Shown here in pieces: positions 8,872 through 16,829 of a stretch of DNA of 23,607 nucleotides. The translations under genes were made by a program, and so were the position numbers. The notes beneath the pieces are model-generated. The model worked only from the letters and a program-made list of their open reading frames with translations. It was not told the DNA's origin and did not search any database. Numbering within the stretch: the first letter of the stretch is position 1; the number at the start of each line of letters is the position of its first letter. The DNA lies in the NCBI GenBank assembly GCA_032718475.1, contig JAUCBJ010000667.1, positions 1 through 23,607 of the forward strand, in the 5' to 3' direction. This DNA comes from Nemertoderma westbladi (lineage: Eukaryota; Xenacoelomorpha; Nemertodermatida; Nemertodermatidae).

Positions 8872-8997
8872 AGTTTTGAGTTATTTTCCTGGTTATTTTG
8901 CCCTTGGAGCAGGATACCCTCGGGCCTGCGGCCCTTGGGTTGTATCCTGCTCCGCGGGCAAAATAACCGGGAAAATAACTCAAAACTAGGGTAATAA
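8872..8997. mobile_element. 126-bp hairpin element with TTATTACCC tips
   Basis: The left arm (8872 to about 8927) and right arm (about 8942 to 8997) are inverted copies differing by about one substitution and a small change near TTGGAGC/GCGGAGC; the loop contains CGGGCCTGCGGCCC, itself palindromic. Both tips read TTATTACCC from the outside and are followed by AGTTATTTTCC, which is also found in the ends of the neighbouring recombinase element. It encodes nothing. It could be a minimal non-autonomous element or a structural remnant of element ends. Confidence 0.75.
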
Positions 8998-9368
8998 ATA
9001 CAGTTGATTAGTATACCGGATACATAACGCTACATGCATGCATGCTACACAGCACTATAATACTGTAATATTGCATCGCCAGTATATGGACGGGACAGGT
9101 AATCCCTGAGTGGTAAATCAAGCTATAAGCTAACTGAAAGCAAGATCGCAGTATAATAATAATAATGATCAACCAACAGTCAACAGAGGAATATCGAATA
9201 GCAGAATAACTGACAACAGGATAATCCAATACACAGTACCGTTAGGACAGTAGAGCAACAGGCCAGATAGATACCCTCAACCAAACTAAACATACTGTAC
9301 ATACAGTAGAGTAAAGTACGGAGCTGGCGCAGTAGAGTTTTCCTTTTTAAGTTTTTATTTTTTTTATT
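8998..9368. other. 3' flank of the retroelement; possible but unproven LTR
   Basis: On the minus strand this follows the pol stop codon. A purine-rich tract (AAAAAGGAAAA, plus coordinates about 9339-9349) sits where a polypurine tract is expected, and an LTR would follow towards 9000. I could not find a matching second copy on the far side of the element, so no LTR is called. It also contains ATGCATGCATGC at about 9034-9045. Confidence 0.35.
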
Positions 9369-10206
9369 TTATGTTTCATAGTCTCCTGAACGCAACCAAT
9401 GAGGTGGTTGTCTTTTACGTGGTACACGAGTTGTAACAGTATCCGGTAAATGATAGGTAGTTTCAGTTTCTGTTTCATCACTAGTACTATCATCAGATGG
9501 AATCTCAATGTGAACAGGGTCCAACGATTGAGCAACATTACTCTCTTCTTCATCATCTGTATCATCTTCTGGTTCACGTTCAACCACAACACTTTGAGAA
9601 GGCCGAGTAATCGGCAATAGACGGTTGATGGGAATTTCATAGGTTTTAGAAGCAAACCGACCATTATTGAGCTTCTTAATAACCGCTAAATTCTCGTTAT
9701 AGATGTCAGTGATAATGTACTGTTCACGAGTAGTAAACTTAGTTCCCTCTGATTTAATGAATACCAAGTCTCCAGGCTTTAGACCATAATTGATTGGGGG
9801 TGAACCACCATGAGCCTTTGACTTAGAACTAAAACAATGATTTTGATCACGTAAACCTTGTTGCAAACTGGTTAATTGTTCGTCACTAAATATCAGCTGT
9901 TCACCGGTATGCTGATCTCGCTGAAGAAAAACTTCTTTTGATGATAATCCTCGGTTACGGATTCGTGAATTGAGTGAGTTAGTAGCCAAAGCTAAATTGA
10001 CTGCAGATATAGGTCCACCTGATGGGCATAACCGCAAAAATTCAATCTCAATTTCCTGGATGATTTTGTCAACAATACAGTTTTTATTTGCATTTTTAAT
10101 AGGCCCAGGATCAATAGTTATATTGTAACGCAATAGCAGTTGATCTGATTTTAAGCCCTGAAATCCAGGTCCACAATCTACTCGTACTACAGATACTTGA
10201 CTAAGT

Positions 10207-11709
10207 TTTAATGGAGTGAGAAGTAGCATCAAGGCGTCACGTAAGGTAGCAGCAGTTTCATCTAAAATTAATTGTGTAGCAGTGTATAATGAAGAATTAT
10301 CGCAAAGGACAAAAATTTTCTGTTTCTCTCTCCGAATAACATTAGCCGAAAATGCAACTCCTGGTGAAACCGATGGTTGAAACAATGATTGCTCAAACAC
10401 CTCATTAGGAAGAACCTTCATGGATATACATTGAGGACAATCTTCTGTTACAGCTTCCATGATTGTGGAGGATTTGATCGCCCAAAAATAGCGGTTGAAA
10501 ACTTTCATGAGTTGCCATTTCGATGGATGCTGAAACTGTATATGTAGTGCAGTAAGAATACCTGGAAGGATTGCTGTAGGAACAATGATTAAATCTCGAC
10601 CTGGCAGAAATGGGTCATCGCGGCAAACGACAAGTAAACCATTACTAATTGAAGCAACTCGAAGATATTGGCGCAATTCACGAGCCTTCTTAGTTTTCTT
10701 AGGAGGACGTGTTCCTTGAGTGAGATGTGAATAGACTCTGCGCAATACTGCGCAATCATGTTGTGCCGATTTCCAGCCAGAAGGGTTTAGATAAGGCATT
10801 CGAGCCATGCCTGTTAGGACATCACTAATAGAAACGGAATTAATTACAGATGATGCCAAGCTATCAACAAAGGAGCAAATTTGGCATAATGACGAGTCCA
10901 AACATTCTTGAGGATGACGAGAACTGTAATCACTAGTATTGTTTTCAGATCCCTTCAAGTGCGAAAGTGTAACATTATGAGCACTGAGTGTTGATAGAAA
11001 GGTTGAAATGCGGGCAGATGCTGAAAATCGGCCCTTGCATAAGTTCTGATACGCTAAAACACAAGGACGACTATCTGTGAGAATTTGTGTTGGATGAGAG
11101 CTTTCCTTAATGTATGGTGCGAAATGTTTAATTGCTGCTGAGATAGCCAGAGCTTCATGTTCACATGGCAACCAGGTTACATGATGATCTTTCATTTTGA
11201 AACTGTAGAAACCCCCTAACAAACGTTTATCTCCACGAGAAATGTAGAGTGTTGCACCCAAACCTTGATTCAAAGGTGAAGCATCCACAGTAATAATGAG
11301 CTGATCTTCTGGTGTTGGAATAGTTATTACATAAGGTGATCTTAGCGAATTTTGAACAGTTTCAAAATGTTTCAAGAGCTCAGGTGACCACACAATTAGA
11401 CTACGACCCTCAAGTTTCTTAATGGCATTTTCTAATGGAGCTAATAAAGAGGAATATCGTGGAATACAACGGGAGAGATCCTTATAAGCTCCTAGAAATG
11501 ACCTCATTTCACTGCATGTCTTAGGCGGAGTTGCAGAAAGTAGTGGATTGAGTTTGTGAGAAGTGATTGTCAATGTCCCAGAAGACCACTTCCAACCTAG
11601 TATCACAGCTTCTCTAGGAGATACAATTGTTTTAGCACCAGAAAGTTTCAGGTTATTGTTGGATAAACGTTCCAGAACAATAGACCACATTTCGAGCAAA
11701 TGATCAAAA
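10207..11709 (-). repeat. 1,503-bp tandem duplication inside pol, copy 1
   Basis: This segment recurs at 11716-13218 with an offset of 1,509 bp. Every stretch that I compared across the unit was identical, so the event is recent or an assembly artefact. The two copies are separated by six bases (AATATC, 11710-11715) that match neither flank, and the 1,509-bp period keeps the reading frame. Confidence 0.95.
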
Positions 11710-11715
11710 ATATCA

Positions 11716-13218
11716 TTTAATGGAGTGAGAAGTAGCATCAAGGCGTCACGTAAGGTAGCAGCAGTTTCATCTAAAATTAATTGTGTAGCAGTGTATAATG
11801 AAGAATTATCGCAAAGGACAAAAATTTTCTGTTTCTCTCTCCGAATAACATTAGCCGAAAATGCAACTCCTGGTGAAACCGATGGTTGAAACAATGATTG
11901 CTCAAACACCTCATTAGGAAGAACCTTCATGGATATACATTGAGGACAATCTTCTGTTACAGCTTCCATGATTGTGGAGGATTTGATCGCCCAAAAATAG
12001 CGGTTGAAAACTTTCATGAGTTGCCATTTCGATGGATGCTGAAACTGTATATGTAGTGCAGTAAGAATACCTGGAAGGATTGCTGTAGGAACAATGATTA
12101 AATCTCGACCTGGCAGAAATGGGTCATCGCGGCAAACGACAAGTAAACCATTACTAATTGAAGCAACTCGAAGATATTGGCGCAATTCACGAGCCTTCTT
12201 AGTTTTCTTAGGAGGACGTGTTCCTTGAGTGAGATGTGAATAGACTCTGCGCAATACTGCGCAATCATGTTGTGCCGATTTCCAGCCAGAAGGGTTTAGA
12301 TAAGGCATTCGAGCCATGCCTGTTAGGACATCACTAATAGAAACGGAATTAATTACAGATGATGCCAAGCTATCAACAAAGGAGCAAATTTGGCATAATG
12401 ACGAGTCCAAACATTCTTGAGGATGACGAGAACTGTAATCACTAGTATTGTTTTCAGATCCCTTCAAGTGCGAAAGTGTAACATTATGAGCACTGAGTGT
12501 TGATAGAAAGGTTGAAATGCGGGCAGATGCTGAAAATCGGCCCTTGCATAAGTTCTGATACGCTAAAACACAAGGACGACTATCTGTGAGAATTTGTGTT
12601 GGATGAGAGCTTTCCTTAATGTATGGTGCGAAATGTTTAATTGCTGCTGAGATAGCCAGAGCTTCATGTTCACATGGCAACCAGGTTACATGATGATCTT
12701 TCATTTTGAAACTGTAGAAACCCCCTAACAAACGTTTATCTCCACGAGAAATGTAGAGTGTTGCACCCAAACCTTGATTCAAAGGTGAAGCATCCACAGT
12801 AATAATGAGCTGATCTTCTGGTGTTGGAATAGTTATTACATAAGGTGATCTTAGCGAATTTTGAACAGTTTCAAAATGTTTCAAGAGCTCAGGTGACCAC
12901 ACAATTAGACTACGACCCTCAAGTTTCTTAATGGCATTTTCTAATGGAGCTAATAAAGAGGAATATCGTGGAATACAACGGGAGAGATCCTTATAAGCTC
13001 CTAGAAATGACCTCATTTCACTGCATGTCTTAGGCGGAGTTGCAGAAAGTAGTGGATTGAGTTTGTGAGAAGTGATTGTCAATGTCCCAGAAGACCACTT
13101 CCAACCTAGTATCACAGCTTCTCTAGGAGATACAATTGTTTTAGCACCAGAAAGTTTCAGGTTATTGTTGGATAAACGTTCCAGAACAATAGACCACATT
13201 TCGAGCAAATGATCAAAA
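11716..13218 (-). repeat. 1,503-bp tandem duplication inside pol, copy 2
   Basis: This is the second member of the pair; on the minus strand it comes first and is continuous with the RT region upstream (13219-13539). The boundaries are sharp: identity ends at 13218/11709 on one side and begins at 11716/10207 on the other, with no long homology at the junction. Confidence 0.95.
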
Positions 13219-13539
13219 GTATTGCCTCCAATATAAAGATCATCTGCAACCTTGTCAACATAGCCATTCTGAATCAGATCTCCAAGAACTCGAGAAGTCA
13301 ATTCTTCAAGCCACTCAGAAGACCCTGGCATGCCCATGGCACATCGAGTGTAAACACGAAGACCTTTGAAAGGTGTAACTGTGCCAAGATATGGAATCGA
13401 ACGTTTATCAACTTTAATTTGAAAGAAAGCTTTCGTGAGGTCGGTGATAATAAGAAATTTCCATGACGAAATCCTGCGGAGAACATCATCACACCTCGTA
13501 GATTTGGATGGAAGTATCCGCACATATCGACTAATTTCA

Positions 13540-14499
13540 TTAAATGCGGTAACTAAGCGATGACCATCTGGTGGTTTTTTTTACAAGGAAGCTAGGTGAG
13601 GCATAAAGAACTTCAACTCCCACATCCTTTGGCTTCTGAAGCACTCCAAGAGCTTCTAGTTTGTCAGCTTCAGCCTGAAGCAGAGATAAATTTGAACGAT
13701 TATAAAATGGGATAGAACCCTTTCGAGGTGGAGGCAGGACTGGGCCAATGTTAACAGTAGCACGGATAACACCACTTTTGTCGTTATATGACTGGATTTT
13801 TGGATCAAATACATGATCATAGTATAAATGAAGATTGATTAATTTCTGTCGCTGCTGTGGGTTTAGTAATTCATGAGGATCAAGGGTTACAGAATTGGAG
13901 AATGGAGTAGTGATAGTATGAGTTTTATGGTTAGCTATGCTCACATTCGGTTGAATAATTAGCTCATTAGTAATGTTTGGAGTTGTAGTAAGTCTATATA
14001 GATAACCCAGATGTTGGTTACGAGGTATAGAAATGATATTATCAGATGTATTAATTATTCGAATAGAATTTTGTATTATACGGGAAACAGATACATCATT
14101 AATTGGAGAATGAATGTCTGGCTGCAAAAGGACTTCGACATCATTAAGATACGAAAGAGTGTCACTACAAACTTGGAGGAACTGACCAGGGTATAGTGTT
14201 GTTTGTTCCTTATTACGTAATAACATGGGTTGGGAACATTGAATGTCAGAGTCAGGGCATTTAGAGCCATAGGATATAATAGTATCACCAATATTAATCT
14301 CTTGTGCAAGCAGGGATACCTCTATTTTATTGCAACAACAAAATGGCACACCACCCAGAATGTCTTGATTTGGTCCCATTGTATCAGTAACGAGAGCCTC
14401 TAGTTTAAGTACAATATTACCAAAAAATAATTCAACATTGACTTCACCAACAATATTTAATTGACCAGCGACTTGACTAGCAGATTGTGCCGATTTCAT
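13540..14499 (-). pseudogene. pol: Retroelement protease C-terminal part and start of RT
   Basis: This 319-codon frame begins immediately beside the transposon insertion. It carries the second half of the aspartic protease (GEVNVELFFG, DILGGVPF), a linker, and then the RT N-terminus (QSYNDKSGVIRATVNIGP, EALGVLQKP, YASPSFLVKK). It stops shortly after an eight-base homopolymer at 13575-13582, where the frame of the downstream RT continues one base out of register. The break could be a real mutation or a sequencing indel. The methionine at 14499 is an accident of the insertion: the codons on either side of the transposon are in the same frame once the insertion and one target-site copy are disregarded, so the true start lies in gag. 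Confidence 0.85.
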
Positions 14500-14505
14500 T
14501 ATTGG

Positions 14506-15410
14506 CCAGGTTGGAATTCATGCTGCAAAACTCGGACGCGTACCTGCGCGAATGACCGCAAACCAGATGCGCGTTGCGCATTTGGGTGAGACAGGTGCGC
14601 GTTCGGGTGTGAGACAGGTGCGCGTTGCGCCTCAGCGCGCAGCTCTGCCTCTGATGCGCACCACAAATTAATTGAAATCACGAAAATACACAAAAAAATT
14701 TCGCTCGCTGCGCTCGCATTAGTTTCTCATTTCCAATTCTTCAAACAGTCAAATCACTTCATCATAATACTGTAATACCGGCAACCGGGGCTGAATTTGT
14801 CTATTTATTTTAACTACAGTACTCTATTGTTGTATTGTTATTAGGTCTATGCTATGCCGATGTTACGTTAGTAAACAGGTAAAGTCAGAAAGTAATAACA
14901 ATGTATTATAAGTATGACTTAATTATAAGCCAACTGTATGTTTAAGCCTAATTGTTAGGTAGGCCTATACAAAGTATTATTGGCAGACTGGTACCTATTT
15001 CAATATTCGTTTTTTTGAAATTACCGGTACATGTTTTGTTTGTAATCTAAAATAATATTTTCTGTTATAAAAGCAGTGAGCCCGATGGGCCACCATAGTA
15101 GTGGATTAAAAAAATATTTTTTAATATTAACAATTTTGATGTTGCAAAAATTACATTTATTATGTAAGCCTAGATTCAACGTACAGACAGACAGACGTAA
15201 AGATAAGCTTAAAACGCTCAAACTTGTAAAATAGGAATGTAAAATTGTTTTTATGAACTGTGCGATTTTTTGAGATATGCATGACATGAGCTGCGCGATT
15301 TTGTTTGGATTATGACATATGATGAGGTGCGCGACGAGCCAATTTCAGGTGCGCGGTGATTTCAAAACAACAAAGCGTACCTGCGCGCTCATGCATGAAT
15401 TCCAACCTGG
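14506..15410. mobile_element. 905-bp non-autonomous DNA transposon with 8-bp target-site duplication
   Basis: The ends are perfect 18-bp inverted repeats (CCAGGTTGGAATTCATGC at 14506-14523 and its complement at 15393-15410). The flanking ATTATTGG (14498-14505 and 15411-15418) is duplicated exactly. An 8-bp duplication fits hAT-like or P-like elements. Near both ends are many GTGCGCG words, and GCGTACCTGCGCG occurs in the same orientation at 14538-14550 and 15375-15387; such subterminal motifs are common transposase binding sites in hAT elements. No transposase is encoded. It is inserted in the retroelement protease just after the DTGA active site and therefore post-dates the retroelement. Confidence 0.93.
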
Positions 15411-15865
15411 ATTATTGGCATCCCAGCTAATGTTGCTAATGACAGAGAAACTAAATTGCCAGTCGCCCCTGTATCAATTATGATCTTACATGCTGTGGAT
15501 TTGTAAAAACAGAAAAAGAATGGTGAAGGCATACACTGGACACGATTCATTGAAATAGCATACACAGAGGGATCGTCTTCATTCTGACTTATTTCAGGAG
15601 CTGCATCAGCAGAATCCTCCAAATCAATTTCAACATTAAAAGACCGTGCTATTTGAGACTTTTCAAATTTCGAAATGTACCAGCAATTAGCAATATCATG
15701 GCTAGTAAATGGACGTCCAGATGATTTACATAAAACACAACATTTATTTGAATGGCTTGCAACACTGTTAGAAAATTTATTGGGGCGATGATTGAATGCA
15801 GTAACACCTACTAACCTTTTTTGACGTGAATTTGAAGTTCGGGTGAAGTTGACCTGTAAATCTTC
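15411..15865 (-). pseudogene. Retroelement zinc knuckle and aspartic protease N-terminal part
   Basis: The minus-strand frame runs on from the gag stop without further interruption to the transposon. Residues CVLCKSSGRPFTSHDIANC form a CX2CX9HX4C array, a variant of the CCHC knuckle that binds RNA in Gag. An acidic linker (EDSADAAPEISQNEDD) follows. Then comes IIIDTGATGNLVS, the active-site loop of a retroviral-type aspartic protease, with the rest of the fold displaced to 13540-14505 by the insertion. The open frame runs into the transposon end and terminates there. In the intact ancestor this would process the polyprotein. Confidence 0.85.
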
Positions 15866-16353
15866 CTAAACATTGATTTCAGCAAGAAGTGAATCCATTG
15901 ATTCAACTATCTGTGGCTGTAGATCTTTGAGAGTTTTCGATTGTAGATCATGAGCGAATACTCGTGAAACATGAAGTGGCAAACGTTTGTCAACGAGCTG
16001 AAGCCAAATGTAGACTGCGAGACGCTCAACGGTAGGCGAAATTTCTTCATCATGCTGTGGAGGAGATCCATCGTGAAGTAATTGAGAGTCTACAGTTAAC
16101 AGATTGTCTTCAAGGTGAGCACATATTCGTTGAAATAAAGTTTCGTAGCGCTCCCCTTGTTCCCGTTTTACATTAGCGAGCTTGAGGAAGTTGACTTCAT
16201 CGTGTCTGCACGGTACCTCACATAGCGCCCCATTTGGAGATCTCCAGTGAACTTTTGGATTTGACCTGACCAAATTGGTTTACTACGGAAGATCCGCAGT
16301 GGGCACACCTGGGCAGGTGTGGGCCACTCGGAATCCGACGAGGCGGCGCACAT
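15866..16353 (-). pseudogene. gag: Retroelement gag (capsid region), frameshifted at the start, ends at TAG
   Basis: The main frame (16273-15866) reads a helical capsid-like segment with EVPCRHDEVNFLKLANVKRE, RYETLFQRICAHLED, ERLAVYIWLQLVDKRLP and LKDLQPQIVESMDSLL. It has no ATG near its start and is closed by a TAA at 16280-16282. A second frame with an ATG at 16351-16353 supplies a plausible N-terminus (MCAASSDSEWPTPAQVCPL) and needs a shift near 16270-16290 to join. At 15866-15868 a TAG interrupts the frame, and the same frame then continues into the zinc knuckle. The TAG may be a mutation or a readthrough signal as in some retroviruses; since the knuckle lies after it, mutation seems likelier. 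Assignment to gag is by position and general pattern. Confidence 0.7.
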
Positions 16354-16640
16354 ATTGACATTTGGCGTATGTACATTTCTTACAGTAGGGCGCCACTGGG
16401 TTAAGAGTTTTTACGGTATACTTAATATGAAAGCATGAAGAAGAAGGTGTTGGCCTGAAAAATAAATCTGAAAAAATAAAACTGGAAAATAAATAGATAA
16501 AGTTACCCCTTGTCTCTCTCAAGTTGATCTGGATTGGGGCAATGTGAACACTCCTGCAATAATTCAGGTGGTTTGATGAGACTGCTTAGGGGTGGATGGG
16601 GTGGGGGGGGGGGGGGGGGGCAGCTTCAAGTCTTGTGAAT
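16354..16640. other. Junction between retroelement 5' region and LINE 3' end
   Basis: No gene is recognised. Minus-strand sequence TGGCGCCCTACTGT at about 16384-16397 resembles a tRNA primer-binding site (TGGCGCC start), which would put the 5' LTR just to its right, but no sequence matching the opposite flank of the element was found. An 18-base G run lies at 16603-16620. Confidence 0.4.
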
Positions 16641-16829
16641 AGTGTAGTCTTGGTTAACTTTTTAATTATACTGTATTCATCCCTATTATTATATTATTCC
16701 TATTTGTATTCCTGGCTGCCTAATCGTTTATCGCTTGTTTAAATCTAGTTATAATATTTATTATTATTTTTAGTTATTTCTGTGTAGTTAAATTATAGTA
16801 TTGGCTTAGTTTAATATGAAACTTACTAT
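16641..16829 (-). other. Probable LINE 3' untranslated region
   Basis: On the minus strand this follows the LINE stop codon. It is AT-rich with runs of AATAATAATAAA and ATAATATAATAAT, consistent with a LINE 3' UTR ending in short AT repeats. The exact LINE end and target-site duplication were not identified. Confidence 0.45.

Larger units (their letters stand above)
9369..13523 (-). pseudogene. pol: Retroelement pol: RT - RNase H - integrase with a 503-codon internal duplication
   Basis: The frame is open for 1384 codons. RT motif A has ITDLTKAFFQI (Asp28) and the catalytic box is VADD (92-95). Then come RT thumb and RNase H with VDASP (Asp244), CEHEAL (Glu287), LTDSR (Asp314) and SDYSS (Asp362). 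The integrase zinc domain has His491, His496, Cys526 and Cys529, and the core begins at Asn558, where an Asp is expected. At residue 603 the frame returns to residue 103: residues 103-602 and 606-1105 are the same sequence, joined by three residues (NDI). The second copy continues into the rest of the integrase, with Asp1116 and Asp1152 (35 residues apart; the latter in the place of the usual Glu), then an SH3-like and a strongly acidic tail. The first copy's integrase is cut mid-core. RT is only complete with the frame at 13540-14499. With a broken RT, an Asn for Asp in the integrase and a duplicated core, this copy is unlikely to encode active enzymes. Confidence 0.9.
9369..16353 (-). mobile_element. 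Ty3/gypsy-like retroelement, broken and internally duplicated
   Basis: Read on the minus strand the order is gag capsid, CCHC-like knuckle, aspartic protease, RT, RNase H, integrase, which is the Ty3/gypsy and retrovirus order. Integrase follows RNase H, ruling out Ty1/copia order. No envelope gene follows. Five lesions are visible: a frameshift near the gag start, an in-frame TAG at 15866-15868, a 905-bp transposon at 14506-15410, a one-base frame change at the T8 run 13575-13582, and a 1,503-bp tandem duplication. No flanking LTR pair was found; the neighbouring LINE may have displaced the 5' end. The exact limits are uncertain. Confidence 0.85.

Noticed and set aside
8998-9368. 3' LTR of the retroelement
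   Set aside because: A purine tract is in the right place, but no matching copy was found near 16350-16830 or to the right of the LINE, and no TG...CA ends with target duplication could be set.
15021-15287. Open frame of 88 codons inside the 905-bp transposon
   Set aside because: It has no transposase motif, is hydrophobic and low in information, and the element is best read as non-autonomous.
16384-16397. tRNA primer-binding site
   Set aside because: TGGCGCC is suggestive, but without an adjacent LTR the match is too short to call.
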